Both the position numbers and the translations under genes were made by a program. This document shows positions 47,328 through 57,901 of a stretch of 64,000 nt of DNA, one piece after another. Numbering within the stretch: the stretch's first letter is position 1; the number at the start of each line of letters is the position of its first letter. The notes beneath the pieces are model-generated. The model did no database searches, was not told the DNA's origin, and was given only the letters and a program-made list of their open reading frames with translations. The DNA comes from Lysinibacillus agricola (GTDB taxonomy: Bacteria; Bacillota; Bacilli; Bacillales_A; Planococcaceae), in NCBI RefSeq assembly GCF_016638705.1, contig NZ_CP067341.1, forward strand, positions 4,281,501-4,345,500. The letters run 5' to 3'.

Positions 47328-50300
47328 TCATATTTTTTTTGTCGTTTGTGCATGTTTTACTTTTACCTGAGGCTTACCAAAACGTCTTTCTAGCGTCCCC
47401 TCAATATAAAGCAATTCATCTTCAAGTAATAGCTCTTGAACAAGATGAAAAACCTGCGGGAATAAGGTTACAGATACCGTTCCAAATTCATCCTGAAGCT
47501 GAACAAAAGCCATTTGCTCCCCTTTTTTTGTGCGTATTTTTTTCACTTCTTCTATCATGCCAATTATTTTCACATACGTTCCCTCACGTGCATGCTTTAA
47601 CTCTCGACACGTACTATTTACTTCATTCCAAAAAGCTCTTTCCTCTGTGACTGGATGGGCCGAAATATAGAAACCGAGACTTTCCTTCTCATGTAATAAT
47701 TTTTCCTTTTGCGACATCGCTTCCGCTTCCATATACTTTGGCTTACCAAAACTAAAGGCAGTAGCCGATTCGATATCAATATCGTCAGTTGGTCGTAGTA
47801 ACTCAGCATGCTTCAAGGCTGCCTCTAATGTCGCTATCAGTATAGCACGATCTTTGTCCAAATAATCGAGAGCCCCAGCGAAAATTAAAGACTCCATAAC
47901 TTTCGGTTTAAAATGCTGTGCGCTTACAGCAACTGCCAAGTCAAATAAATTATTAAATGCTTCTGCATTCGTTTGGCGTAAGGCATTAACTGTTTCTATA
48001 AATGTATAGGGTACACCCTTTATTCCAGATAAGCTATAGCGAACTCCGTCCTTTTCAACAGTGAAAAATTTCGTACTATGTTTTAATGAGGGTGGGTAAA
48101 ACGGTATCCCCTTCTCTTTTGCCTCACTCAGAAGCTGTTGAATTTTTTCCACATTTCCAGTTGCATTTGATAATAACGCAGCATAAAAACTTAGTGGGAA
48201 ATGTGCCTTTAAATAGGCCATTTGATAAGAAATAACACTATATGCCACAGCATGACTTTTAGGGAAACCATAGTCTGCAAAGCGCACAATTAATGCATAC
48301 ACGTCTTCCGCCACAGGAATATCAAAGCCTTGCTTCATTGCTCCATTGACAAATGTGGCACGCTGCTCCTCTAATACTTGACGATTTTTCTTACTTACTG
48401 CTCGACGCAATAAATCCGCTTGTCCCATCGTAAAACCAGCCATCACCGAGGCAATTTGCATGATCTGCTCTTGATAAACTATAACACCAAATGTTTCCCG
48501 TAAAATGGGCTCTAACGCTGGGTGTGGCATAATAACCGGTTCCTTCCCTGCTTTCCGTCTTGCATAGGCAGGAATAAAATCCATTGGGCCCGGACGATAC
48601 AACGCATTGACTGCTACTATATCTAAAAAATGGGTTGGATGAATATCACGTAAAGCTTGTTTCATACCTTCAGATTCTAATTGAAAAATACCTAATGTAT
48701 CTCCCATTTGAAGAAGCTGAAATGTCTTTTCATCTTGCATTGGTATAAGCTCAAACTCTATCCAAGGGCCACCTGCTTTATAAATTGACCAACGCACCTG
48801 CTCTAATATTGTCAGATTGCGCAAACCTAAAAAATCCATTTTAACAAGCCCACAAGCTTCTACATCTCCCATTGGCCATTGCGTACAATATATTTCATCA
48901 TGTCCCTCTTCAATCGGTATCGTATTAACTAGTGGTGATGGTGCTAGCACAATCCCAGCCGCATGAGTAGAAGAATTTCTTGGCAATCCTTCTAGTTTTA
49001 ACGCCACCTCTAACCAGCGACGATGCTGCTCATCCTCTGCTAGCCAGCCTTGTAAGCCTTGTGATTCGGCCACAGCTCTTTGCAGTGTTATCCCAGGTTT
49101 ATTCGGAATCATTTTTGAAATTTTTTCCAATGTTTCAGCTTCAAAACCAAAGACACGGGCAACATCTCTAGCAACTGCCTTAGCAGATAATGTGCCAAAT
49201 GTAATAATTTGCGCTACATTTGATTTTCCATATTTTTGAGCGACATAGTGGATCACTTTTTGTCTTTTACTGTCGACAAAATCAATATCTATATCTGGTA
49301 GTGTGACACGTTCAGGATTTAAAAATCGTTCAAATAATAAGCCGTAAACTAGTGGATCTACTTGTGTAATAGATAGACTATAGGCTACAAGAGAACTTGC
49401 TGATGAACCACGACCAGGGCCAGTTAAAATACGGTTCTCTTTAGCAAAATGCATAAAATCTGCAACAATTAAAAAATAATCTGCAAAGCCCATTGAACAA
49501 ATAATTTCCAGCTCATACTGAAGTCGCTCCCGATAAACTTGAGGGATTTCAGTTTGCTTGAAACGCTCTGCTAATCCTGTAAATGCCTCTTTGACAAGCA
49601 AGCTTTCGGCTGTTTCATTTGTTGGCACAGGAAATTTAGGCATTTGCACGTGCATTTCAGGGATTTCCGCTGTACAGCTAGCTAACATCGCAGCACTAGC
49701 ATCAAGCCATTCCGGGTGATCCGCAAACCAGCTTCGCCATTCTTCCGCTGTTGGAGCGAAATAACCTTGCACATGCGCTGATAACATTGTACCAGTGAGC
49801 TTTTCACCTGTATCAATTGCTCTTGCAACTTCAAAGGCAAAATGATCTTCTGGACGTAAAAAATAACAGCTCTGTGAGGCAACCATCGTTATGTTCTCAG
49901 TTTCACACCATGTTACATACGATTCTTCTTTTTCGGCTATCATTCCTGCTGGTCTTGCTATACCCATAAATAAATGCTTACCAAATACCTTGTTGAGAGC
50001 ACTCGCTACTTCAGTCCAATCCTCCATTTCTACTAAATCATCAGAAGAAAGTAATGCCATACAGCCTGTTGCATACCCTTCCAGCCATTTCCACGGAAGT
50101 ACGTCATCCTCCCTAATCGAAACGGCACTACTAATCTTTAAAAGGTGCTGATAGCCTTCTTGTGTCTGAGCATACAACACAAGTGGAACCTTTCTTTCCT
50201 GCCACTGTACGTTTATCGAAAGCCCTAATACAGCATGAATATTTGCTTGCTGTAATGCTTTACAAAAAGGCAAAAGCCCGTACAATTTCGAATTGACTAT

Positions 50301-50411
50301 TGCACAGGCCTGAGTATTTTGCTCTTGTAAAAAAGGGACCAATTGTTCAAGCCGAATCGTGCTTTTTAATAAATCCGCGCTCGTATGCATTTTCGTGTAT
50401 ACATGTGTCAA
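47328..50411 (-). CDS. dnaE: DNA polymerase III subunit alpha, DnaE type
   Basis: 1027 residues, shorter than B. subtilis DnaE (1115). In Firmicutes DnaE extends RNA primers before PolC takes over. TTG start with GGAAGGG 6 bases upstream. N-terminal PHP region (residues 8-200) looks degenerate: the usual HxHxxYS and TDDH metal motifs read KMHTSADLL and IVNSKLYG. Polymerase active site GRGSSASSLVAY and PDIDIDFVDSKR; helix-hairpin-helix region; OB fold near the end with YVKIIGMIEEVKKIRTKKGEQMAFVQLQD. Alone in its unit. Confidence 0.95.
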   Translation of the reverse strand: MTHVYTKMHTSADLLKSTIRLEQLVPFLQEQNTQACAIVNSKLYGLLPFCKALQQANIHAVLGLSINVQWQERKVPLVLYAQTQEGYQHLLKISSAVSIREDDVLPWKWLEGYATGCMALLSSDDLVEMEDWTEVASALNKVFGKHLFMGIARPAGMIAEKEESYVTWCETENITMVASQSCYFLRPEDHFAFEVARAIDTGEKLTGTMLSAHVQGYFAPTAEEWRSWFADHPEWLDASAAMLASCTAEIPEMHVQMPKFPVPTNETAESLLVKEAFTGLAERFKQTEIPQVYRERLQYELEIICSMGFADYFLIVADFMHFAKENRILTGPGRGSSASSLVAYSLSITQVDPLVYGLLFERFLNPERVTLPDIDIDFVDSKRQKVIHYVAQKYGKSNVAQIITFGTLSAKAVARDVARVFGFEAETLEKISKMIPNKPGITLQRAVAESQGLQGWLAEDEQHRRWLEVALKLEGLPRNSSTHAAGIVLAPSPLVNTIPIEEGHDEIYCTQWPMGDVEACGLVKMDFLGLRNLTILEQVRWSIYKAGGPWIEFELIPMQDEKTFQLLQMGDTLGIFQLESEGMKQALRDIHPTHFLDIVAVNALYRPGPMDFIPAYARRKAGKEPVIMPHPALEPILRETFGVIVYQEQIMQIASVMAGFTMGQADLLRRAVSKKNRQVLEEQRATFVNGAMKQGFDIPVAEDVYALIVRFADYGFPKSHAVAYSVISYQMAYLKAHFPLSFYAALLSNATGNVEKIQQLLSEAKEKGIPFYPPSLKHSTKFFTVEKDGVRYSLSGIKGVPYTFIETVNALRQTNAEAFNNLFDLAVAVSAQHFKPKVMESLIFAGALDYLDKDRAILIATLEAALKHAELLRPTDDIDIESATAFSFGKPKYMEAEAMSQKEKLLHEKESLGFYISAHPVTEERAFWNEVNSTCRELKHAREGTYVKIIGMIEEVKKIRTKKGEQMAFVQLQDEFGTVSVTLFPQVFHLVQELLLEDELLYIEGTLERRFGKPQVKVKHAQTTKKI

Positions 50412-50542
50412 ATGAATCCCTTCCTTTCTTTCTAGGTAATATATTTCAATAACAATGCATTATTATCATAGCTAAAGCACGTTCTTATTATCTTGAGTTT
50501 AACAGGTTATTGCCAAATATTAGATTATCACCATAACGTATG

Positions 50543-50746
50543 GTTGATTTTCCGTTCCGTCTGGGCGCTTTGTAGCTGTCGCTTTGCTTTCGCTACAGAA
50601 AACATTTGTTGCTGCCGCTACGCTTTCGCACAGATAAAACATTACCGATGTTGGTCACGAAGGCGTTATCACAGGACGTGATGGTTTTAGCCTTTGTTCC
50701 TCTATTGCTAATCCCCTAGGAGTGCCCAGCCTCCACTCCAATCAAC
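50543..50746. repeat. Repeat family B, copy B5 (complete)
   Basis: Starts GTTGATTTTCCGTTCCGTCTG, contains GCTACGCTTTCGCACAGATA and GTTGGTCACGAAGGCG, ends CTCCACTCCAATCAAC. It fills most of the gap between dnaE and nrnA; nothing else is seen there. Confidence 0.85.
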
Positions 50747-50811
50747 TTATATATGGCATACGTTTAACAAATGTCATCCACAACTTTTGGTGATGAGCCA
50801 AATATTCATGT

Positions 50812-51757
50812 TTATTGATACGCCTTACAAATTTCCTGTAATCTCGTTATAACACGATCTGCTTCTTCCCATGAGTAAGCTGTTGCACCAGAAGCGAGCG
50901 GATGTCCACCACCATTAAATTCCTTGGCCAAAGTGTTAATAATAGGGCCTTTTGAGCGTAAACGTACACGAATCTGATCGGCCTCTTCAATGAAGACTAC
51001 CCAAGCACAAATACCTTTCACACTTCCAAGACAGCCGACTAACAGAGACGCTTCTGACGCTACAACATTGAATTCTGCCAGCAATTCCTTTGTCAGCTTA
51101 ATATGTGCCGCCCCATACTCATCCATTTTGAAATTTTGATAAATATACCCCTGTAAATTTAAAACCTTTTGATCCATTTCATACATTCCATCGAAAAATT
51201 TGATTTCGATCAAAATCATATGTAATAAGCTCCCCTGCAATTTTAAAAGTTTTGACTGTCGTACTTGGGAATTGGAATCGTCCTGTATCTCCTACAATAC
51301 CAGCGAATAATAATCTTGCAGCTGCGTCAGATAACGTCCAGTTTGCTACTTCTTTCCCTTCCTCAAAAAGCTCATAAATCATTTCACTACAAGAGCTCGC
51401 AGTTGTATCCACCCATAGTAAATCACCATATGCATCATCATTTGGATGGTGGTCTATTTTAATGACCATTTTTCCTTTTGTATAGCGTTGATCGTCAACA
51501 CGTTCAGTATTTGCCGTATCTGTCACAATAACTAAAGCATTATCGTATACATCATCCGTAATGTGATCTGGCTTCGCTAAAAATGATAAAGATTCATCAT
51601 GTTCACCTACAGCAAAAACCTTCTTTTCAGGATAATTTGCTAAAATGAGCTCTTTTAAGCCTTGTTGAGATCCGTAAGCGTCCGGATCTGGACGTACATG
51701 GCGATGAATAACGATCGTTTCATATGAAGCAATTGTGTCGATGATTTGTCTTTTCAA
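50812..51757 (-). pseudogene. nrnA: Oligoribonuclease NrnA, interrupted by a 1-base frameshift
   Basis: DHH-family phosphoesterase (nanoRNase and pAp phosphatase). The two frames together give about 315 residues, the NrnA length. Part 1, from TTG 51757 (GGGG nine bases upstream), has HVRPDPDAYGSQ, VIVTDTANTERVD and IDHHPNDDAYGD (DHH). Part 2 (DGMYEMDQKVLNLQGYIYQNF...) has GGGHPLASG of the DHHA1 domain. The join falls at a run of five A on the plus strand (51194-51198), where four would restore the frame. Everything else is intact, so a sequencing error or recent mutation is likely. Confidence 0.88.
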
Positions 51758-51847
51758 ATTAATTTCCCCCAAAATGATAGTAATAACCGTTAGCATTTTT
51801 CTTCAATAATCGTTACAATAATGACTAGTTATGCTAGGAGGTTTACT

Positions 51848-52153
51848 ATGCTCAATTTAATATTTGTTTTTGCAATAATCATATCATTTGTTTTCTATTT
51901 TTATTTTAAAACAAAACAGTTTCGTTCACCATTACCCATTGCTAAAAATTGGTACAAAAGTAAAGCCAATGTAAGTTTTGGCGCATTTATTCTTGTATTT
52001 GGTTTCAATCAAGCGTATTTATTCCCTGGGTTATATACATTTATTATTGTAGCAATTCTTGTCGTTTTAGGCATCTTTGTTGTTATCGAAAATATTAAAA
52101 AGGTTCGTCACTACGGTCAATTTGTTGACGAAGAGTACCGAATTAACCAATGA
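51848..52153 (+). CDS. ytpI: YtpI family membrane protein
   Basis: 101 residues with three membrane helices (about 2-20, 36-53, 60-80), and a short charged tail ending DEEYRINQ. YtpI is conserved beside nrnA in B. subtilis; function unknown. ATG 51848 has AGGAGG 6 bases upstream. It is divergent from nrnA. Its stop codon is followed within four bases by a family A repeat. Confidence 0.82.
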   Translation: MLNLIFVFAIIISFVFYFYFKTKQFRSPLPIAKNWYKSKANVSFGAFILVFGFNQAYLFPGLYTFIIVAILVVLGIFVVIENIKKVRHYGQFVDEEYRINQ

Positions 52154-52156
52154 ATA

Positions 52157-52345
52157 ATCAATTATGCCTCGGCATAATTGCCGCTGACGCTTCGCTTTCG
52201 CGCAGATAAACAATGCGTTGGAATCGGCTTTGTGCCTAGGCCTGCACGATGCAGATCAGTCGTTTTCGCATGGATGCGATGATTTTAGGCTAACATCCTT
52301 TTTTAGAACTCCCTTCCGATTCCGTGACATCCGTTGAAAGAAGTG
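52157..52345 (+). repeat. Repeat family A, copy A6 (long form with a family B module)
   Basis: Hairpin 1 as in A3, then an insert GCTGACGCTTCGCTTTCGCG and CAGATAAACAATGCG resembling family B, then helix 2 with the CCTGCA and ATCGCAT hairpins as in A1 and A4. Ends GTGACATCCGTTGAAAGAAG; helix 3 is lost. Confidence 0.83.
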
Positions 52346-52385
52346 AAAGGGATGACCTAGCATTTGTCCTAGGCCATCCCTTTTT
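52346..52385. terminator. Terminator between ytpI and ytoI
   Basis: Outer arms AAAGGGATG/CATCCCTTT and inner CCTAG/CTAGG; T-run on the plus strand, T-rich also on the minus strand. Confidence 0.85.
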
Positions 52386-52393
52386 GTGTCTTC

Positions 52394-53701
52394 TTAACGT
52401 TCTAGTAGTTGGAACATCATCATTGCCTTTCCGACAAGCATTTGTTGATTAAACACTTCGAAGTCCATTTTCACAAACTTACGACTCATGTCTAATATTC
52501 GAGGCCTTACCGTAAGAGTACTTTCCATTTGCACAGGCTTGATGAAATAAATCGTCATGTTTTCAGCAACTGCATCCCCACGTTTCCGGCGCTTTAACGC
52601 AAATGACCCTACTTCTGCTAACAAAGTTGTAAATGCTCCGTAAGAAATTGCCCCATATTGGTTTGTCATTTGAGGTGTTACTTTAAACTCTACGATTAAT
52701 TCTTCATCGCCAAGCACCTTCATCTCATTTTTCACTAAATCATCAATTGTTTCACCATGCTGCGGCTGTCTTTGTGCAAGCTGAAGCGCCTTTAGTACAT
52801 CTTGTCGACTAATTACACCTTGTAAAACATTGTCATCATCAACAATTGGTAACAGGTCAATCCCTTCCCAAATCATACGATGTCCTGCCGAAGCAACACT
52901 CATTTTCATCGATCCAGCAATCGGATTTTTTGTCATAACCTTTTCAATAAGCTCGTTTTCTTCTCGACCGATAACGTCTTTTACTGTAATCATCCCAATA
53001 AGCTTATTGTTTGCTGTAACAACAGGGAATGCACCATGAGTTGTTCGTTCATTTAGCTTGTGGAAATGTTGAATTGTTTCATCATTTCGAAGAACAGAAG
53101 TATCAGTCATCGGCACAAAAATATCTTCAATAAATAAAATATCCTTTTTGATTAATTGGTCATAAATTGCACGGTTAATCATTGTTGCCACAGTAAAGGT
53201 ATCATAGCTTGTTGAAATGATCGGTAAGTCCAAGGAATCTGCAAGTAACTTGTTTTCCTCAGTTGTATCAAAGCCCCCTGTAATTAAAACAGCTGCACCC
53301 GCTCGCAGTGCATTTTCATGTGCTTTAATACGGTTACCAACGATGAGCAAGCTTCCTGCATCTGTATAACGCATCATATCTTCTAATTGCATGGCACCAA
53401 TAACAAATTTCGTTAACGTTTTATGTAGACCTGTTTTTCCACCTAAAACTTGGCCGTCTATTATATTAACGATTTCAGCGAAGGTTAATCGCTCAATATT
53501 CTCTTTCTTTTTCTTCTCAATACGAATTGTTCCAACACGTTCAATAGAGCTTACTAAACGACGATTTTCCGCTTCCTTAATGGCACGGTAAGCCGTTCCC
53601 TCACTCACCTGCATTTCCTTTGCAATTTGACGTACTGAAATTTTATCGCCCACGGGTAGTGATTCGATGTATTGTAAAATCTTCTCATGTTTTGTAGACA
53701 A
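52394..53701 (-). CDS. ytoI: HTH-DRTGG-CBS-hotdog regulator, YtoI-like
   Basis: 435 residues with an unusual domain row: N-terminal DeoR-like helix-turn-helix (VRQIAKEMQVSEGTAYRAIKEAENRRLV, residues 21-48), DRTGG domain (about 70-190), two CBS repeats (about 193-315, with AFPVVTANNKLIGMITVKDVIG), and a C-terminal hot-dog thioesterase-like domain (YGAISYGAFTTLLAEVG). The CBS pair probably binds an adenine nucleotide and the hot-dog an acyl-CoA; its targets are unknown. TTG start after AGGTGA. Position next to ytpI matches B. subtilis ytoI. Confidence 0.88.
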   Translation of the reverse strand: MSTKHEKILQYIESLPVGDKISVRQIAKEMQVSEGTAYRAIKEAENRRLVSSIERVGTIRIEKKKKENIERLTFAEIVNIIDGQVLGGKTGLHKTLTKFVIGAMQLEDMMRYTDAGSLLIVGNRIKAHENALRAGAAVLITGGFDTTEENKLLADSLDLPIISTSYDTFTVATMINRAIYDQLIKKDILFIEDIFVPMTDTSVLRNDETIQHFHKLNERTTHGAFPVVTANNKLIGMITVKDVIGREENELIEKVMTKNPIAGSMKMSVASAGHRMIWEGIDLLPIVDDDNVLQGVISRQDVLKALQLAQRQPQHGETIDDLVKNEMKVLGDEELIVEFKVTPQMTNQYGAISYGAFTTLLAEVGSFALKRRKRGDAVAENMTIYFIKPVQMESTLTVRPRILDMSRKFVKMDFEVFNQQMLVGKAMMMFQLLER

Positions 53702-53853
53702 AATATCACCTATTTCTCAATCATCAATTCTGCTCTTAGTGTACCATATTTTTTATGAAAATATTTAATATAAAGTGATGAATTTGTTCAACTTTTCCCA
53801 TCGTTTCAACTACGCACGTGGTGTCAATACATATAGTACAGCAGTGTCAATGA

Positions 53854-54537
53854 TTAGGAACAGTTTACTTTTTCACCCGCTTTTAAAATTTGAACCTCTG
53901 AATTTTGCACTAAATCTGCAAAATTTTGTGGATTCTGCTCGATTGGAGGGAATGTATTGTAATGTACTGGTACGACAATTTTCGGCTTCAAAAATGAGAC
54001 TGCACAAGCAGCGTCTTCTGGGCCCATTGTGAAATTGTCACCAATTGGTAAAAACGCAATATCAATAGGATGGCGTTCTCCAATTAATTTCATATCACTA
54101 AACAAAGCTGTATCTCCTGCATGATAGATTGTTAATCCTTCGATAAATAATAAAATTCCAGCCGGCATTCCCATATAAATGATTTCATTATTTTCAGTTA
54201 CATATGACGAACCGTGGAAGGCTTGAGTAAATTTCACTTTACCAAAATCAAATTCCTTGGCCCCGCCTATATGCATTGGATGCGCTTTCACTCCTTGCCA
54301 AGAAATCCAATTAGCTAGCTCATTTGGTGCAATGACAAGCGCATCTTTTTTCTTTGCAAGCTCCACTGTATCCCCAACATGATCATTATGTCCATGTGTA
54401 AGTAAAATAATATCTGGTGCTTCATCAGCAACCTTCAAATCTGTTTGCCCATTCCCATTAATGAATGGATCAATCAATATTGTTTTTCCATTTGATTGAA
54501 TTTTGACAACTGAATGACCATGATAACTAATTTCCAT
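53854..54537 (-). CDS. ytkL: UPF0173 metal-dependent hydrolase (YtkL-like)
   Basis: 227 residues, metallo-beta-lactamase fold. [13 protein letters not shown] at the start, metal motif [12 protein letters not shown] (HxHxDH), [12 protein letters not shown] and a late His in [10 protein letters not shown]. Hydrolase of unknown substrate. ATG 54537 has GGAGG 8 bases upstream; the longer frame is rejected. Divergent from the M24 gene and downstream of ytoI's start, as ytkL lies near ytoI in B. subtilis. Confidence 0.9.
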   Translation of the reverse strand: MEISYHGHSVVKIQSNGKTILIDPFINGNGQTDLKVADEAPDIILLTHGHNDHVGDTVELAKKKDALVIAPNELANWISWQGVKAHPMHIGGAKEFDFGKVKFTQAFHGSSYVTENNEIIYMGMPAGILLFIEGLTIYHAGDTALFSDMKLIGERHPIDIAFLPIGDNFTMGPEDAACAVSFLKPKIVVPVHYNTFPPIEQNPQNFADLVQNSEVQILKAGEKVNCS

Positions 54538-54773
54538 ATAAGTTTCCTCCCAGCAGTACATATTGTGCTACATCATTTTTATTCGCTACCCATGCGATTT
54601 TTCCCTTTTTTTGATATGCTTGTACAGAGAATAATAGATTCTTTCCCAACAGAGCTATACCTAGTCCTTGTTAGGAAACAATTTTTCATTCGATTGAAGC
54701 CCATGCCGGGTAGGCTATAAATTTAGCTAAGCACGTGAAAATTTTTTCAATGCTATAAGAGGAGGAACTGTTT

Positions 54774-55862
54774 ATGTCAAAGGTTGAAGAAATTCAAAAC
54801 TATTTACAACAAAACCAAATTGATGCCGCTTTCGTAACAACACCAGACAATGTTTTTTATGTTTCAGGCTTTAAAAGTAATCCACATGAGAGATTACTAG
54901 GTGTGGTAATTTTTAAAGAGGCGGAACCTTTTTTAATTTGCCCACAAATGGAAATCCCAGATGCGAAGGATGCAGGTTGGCCTTATGAAGTCATTGGTCA
55001 CCAAGATACTGAAAATTCAATGGAAGTTCTTGCACAAGCAATAAAGGCTCGTAATGTTAACCCACAAACTTTTGCCATTGAAAAAGCTCACCTCATTGTA
55101 GAGCGTTTAGAAGCTCTACAACAATCGTTCCCGCAGGCAAACTTTGTCCGTCTAGACGAAAAAATCAATGCTATGCGAGTAATTAAAGATGAAAATGAAT
55201 TAGAAAAATTACGTAAAGCTGCTGAACTAGCTGATTATGCTATTGAAATTGGCTGTAAAGAAATCGCTGAAGGCAAAACAGAAATGGAAATCTTAACAGC
55301 GATAGAAAATGCTATTCAAGATAAAGGCTGCAAAATGTCCTTTGAGACAATGGTATTAAGTGGTCCAAAAACAGCCTCTCCACACGGTACACCAGGTGCT
55401 CGCAAAATCGAAAAAGGCGATATGGTATTATTCGATCTTGGCGTAATTTACGACGGTTATTGCTCTGACATTACGCGTACGGTTGCCTATGGTGAACCTA
55501 GTGAGGCACAAAAGGAAATCTACAACACGGTACTATCTGCTAACACAAATGCAATTGCAGCAGTAAAACCAGGTGTTCGTGCAATGGATTTAGATAAAAT
55601 TGCTCGTGATACTATTTCTGAAGCAGGCTATGGTGAATATTTCACACATCGACTCGGTCATGGACTCGGCATTTCTGTACATGAATTCCCATCTGTTACA
55701 GGTGCAAATGAAATGACTATGGAGGAAGGCATGGTCTTCACAATTGAGCCAGGTATCTATAAATCTGATGTGACAGGCGTCCGTATTGAGGATGATGTAG
55801 TAGTAACTAAAGACGGAGTAGAAGTACTAACAAAATTCCCGAAAGATTTAATTGTACTGTAA
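54774..55862 (+). CDS. Aminopeptidase P family protein (M24B Xaa-Pro peptidase)
   Basis: 362 residues. N-terminal creatinase-like domain (1-130), then the pita-bread catalytic domain with all five metal ligands: Asp in LFDLGVIYDGYCSDITRT (two Asp), His in HRLGHGLGISVHEFP, Glu in FTIEPGIY and Glu in VRIEDDV. Removes N-terminal residues before proline. AGAGGAGGAA precedes ATG. Single gene with a hairpin downstream. It could be a Xaa-Pro dipeptidase rather than aminopeptidase P; they are not separable by eye. Confidence 0.9.
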   Translation: MSKVEEIQNYLQQNQIDAAFVTTPDNVFYVSGFKSNPHERLLGVVIFKEAEPFLICPQMEIPDAKDAGWPYEVIGHQDTENSMEVLAQAIKARNVNPQTFAIEKAHLIVERLEALQQSFPQANFVRLDEKINAMRVIKDENELEKLRKAAELADYAIEIGCKEIAEGKTEMEILTAIENAIQDKGCKMSFETMVLSGPKTASPHGTPGARKIEKGDMVLFDLGVIYDGYCSDITRTVAYGEPSEAQKEIYNTVLSANTNAIAAVKPGVRAMDLDKIARDTISEAGYGEYFTHRLGHGLGISVHEFPSVTGANEMTMEEGMVFTIEPGIYKSDVTGVRIEDDVVVTKDGVEVLTKFPKDLIVL

Positions 55863-55894
55863 TTGAAAATATTTACTCAAGTAAAGTGAACTTT

Positions 55895-55928
55895 AATCAG
55901 TGGGGATTTTCTTCATCCTCCACTGATT
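55895..55928 (+). terminator. Hairpin after the M24 peptidase gene
   Basis: Arms AATCAGTGG/CCACTGATT; weak T-tract afterwards, so termination is probable but not certain. Confidence 0.6.
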
Positions 55929-56008
55929 ATTAGTCTTCACCAGTCTAGCTTTTACGGGCAGTTAATCTCCACCTTAGTACAGATTAAATTACTGCCCGTT
56001 AATGCAGG

Positions 56009-57899
56009 ATCGAGTAGGAGGGAGTGATTAACTCCCGACCTCTCCAACCACCGTACGTACGGATCCGTATACGGCGGTTCAATTAAGATGAATAACGCAA
56101 GATTTCATAACGAGCTTGCAGACTTTTGAGCCCTTGGTTACTCCAATAAGAGTTACCAAGGGTTCTGTGTAATATTGGACTTTTCGAAATACGCCAGTAA
56201 CTCTTGCGAGTATTGCCCCATTCGTAAGCCTTCCAGTCTGGAACTCCTAAGCGAATGAGGTTGCGCACTTTCGTACGAGGTTTCTTCCAATCCTTCCATA
56301 AGCACATGCGAAGTCTTCTTCTAATCCATCCATCCAGTGATTCAAATATTGATTTCGTATCCGCTAATGCAAAGTAGCCACACCACCCAATTAAGTATTG
56401 ATTCAATTGTTGAATTCGGTACTCCATTGGAAATGGCTTCTTTCTAGCTGTTAATTCCCGAATTTTGTTCTTCATTCGCTTTATGCTCTCTTTCGCAATT
56501 CGAACTTGTGGTTCTTTGCGGGAGGTAAAGCTAAATCCTAGGAATTTACGTTGCCAGGGACGAGCCACTGCGGATTTCTTCTCATTTATTTTTCAATCGT
56601 AGCGTCTTCTCAATAAAAGTTTTGATACTTGCCATCACTCGTTCTCCTGCTCGTTTTGTTTTCACATAAATATTGCAGTCATCGGCGTAACGGACAAATT
56701 TATGACCACGTTTCTCTAATTCTTTGTCTAATTCATCCAGTACAATGTTTGAGAGAAGTGGGCTCAGTGGTCCCCCTGGGGTGTTCCTTCATCTGTATCA
56801 TAAACGACACCATTTATCATGACACCCGATTGTAAGTATCTACGAATCAGCTTGAGTAGAGGTTTATCAGAAATTTTCTTTGCTAATGTACTCATTAGAC
56901 GGTCATGGTTTACTTTGTCGAAGAATTTCTCTAAGTCCATATCTACTACCCAGCGGTATCCTTCTTTTATATAGCCTTTGGCTTCTCGGATTGCATCGTG
57001 AGCACTTCGTTTTGGTCGAAATCCGTAACTATGATTCGAGAAGTTTGGGTCGTATAGGTTGGATAGCACTTGGGCAATCGCCTGTTGAATGAGTCGGTCT
57101 GTCACGGTTGGGATTCCTAATAGTCGCACACCGCCGTCAGGTTTCGGGATTTCGATTCTGCGAACTGGTTGTGGTTGGTAGGTTCCCTCAAGAATTTGTT
57201 TCTTAATCGTTAGCCAGTTTTCGACTACATGCTGTCGTAGGAATTTTACGGGCATTTTGTCTACTCCATGACTCCCTTTGTTTCGTTCCACCCTGTTTGA
57301 GTGCGAGAAGCAGATTCTCCCGTGATAATATTTGATTCATTAACATCTCGTTCGACTCCTCCGTGAATAGCTTGTCTTCTTATAACAGTTTCTACTGCAC
57401 CCGCTCAATGTCCCTCATGGGATTCACCATTACCTCCATTAAGTCGGTCCTTCTGGATTTTTCTGTGTTTATCATAGAAAAACTGCATGCCAAGGGCTAT
57501 TCTCTCCGAATTGTTCGGTCCTTCCCATTCATTCTAGAAGTGAATGGTACTATGACCTCTGCTGACTTCTGATGGTTCAGCTACCTATCGCTAAGTAGGT
57601 TACAAAGTGTACTTTGCGTTTCCATCAGACCTCCCCGGGTAAGCGCATGCACTTTCACACCATCTATCCGCCTCATTTACTCGATATGACCTTCGACAGA
57701 AAGGACTTTGTGTTGTTATGCACACTCATCCAATCATACCTAGCCTTATATGAGATTCGTGTTCCTCGGACCGGTGTTTTGCCTCCAGCTTCCTTCAGAT
57801 TCCGCGTCGCCACGGACACCCTTGCTCTTGGCTAACCTCTACTTCTGTCTTCGAGGTTTGGGACTTGCACCCTATAGTTCATACGCATGCCGGGCGCAC
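56009..57899 (-). mobile_element. Group II intron, class C-like
   Basis: Minus-strand 5' end GTGCGCCCGGCATGCG, followed by GGTGCAAGTCCC and AAGGGTGTCCGTGGCGAC, is the domain I pattern of class C introns such as the Oceanobacillus one. Near the 3' end, domain V arms (ACCGCCGTATACGG, GTACGTACGGTGG) and domain VI are followed by ...CTACTCGAT as the 3' end. The 5' splice site comes right after the T-tract of the M20 gene's terminator, the usual class C target. It encodes a maturase with three frameshifts. Confidence 0.85.
56083..57346 (-). pseudogene. ltrA: Intron-encoded reverse transcriptase/maturase, three frameshifts
   Basis: Reverse transcriptase and maturase for intron splicing and retrohoming, about 420 residues if frames are joined. 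ATG 57346 opens MLMNQILSRENLLLALK, which shifts into NKGSHGVDKMP at a CCC run (57291-57293). Next part has DGGVRLLGIPTVTDRLIQQA and ends GTPQG at a C run (56772-56776, one base short). Then YADDCNIYVKT (catalytic YADD) runs to a T run at 56589-56593, after which KFLGFSFTSRKEP and the maturase domain with YLIGWCGYF follow. All breaks are one base long in homopolymers; motifs are otherwise intact. Confidence 0.88.
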
Positions 57900-57901
57900 A
57901 T

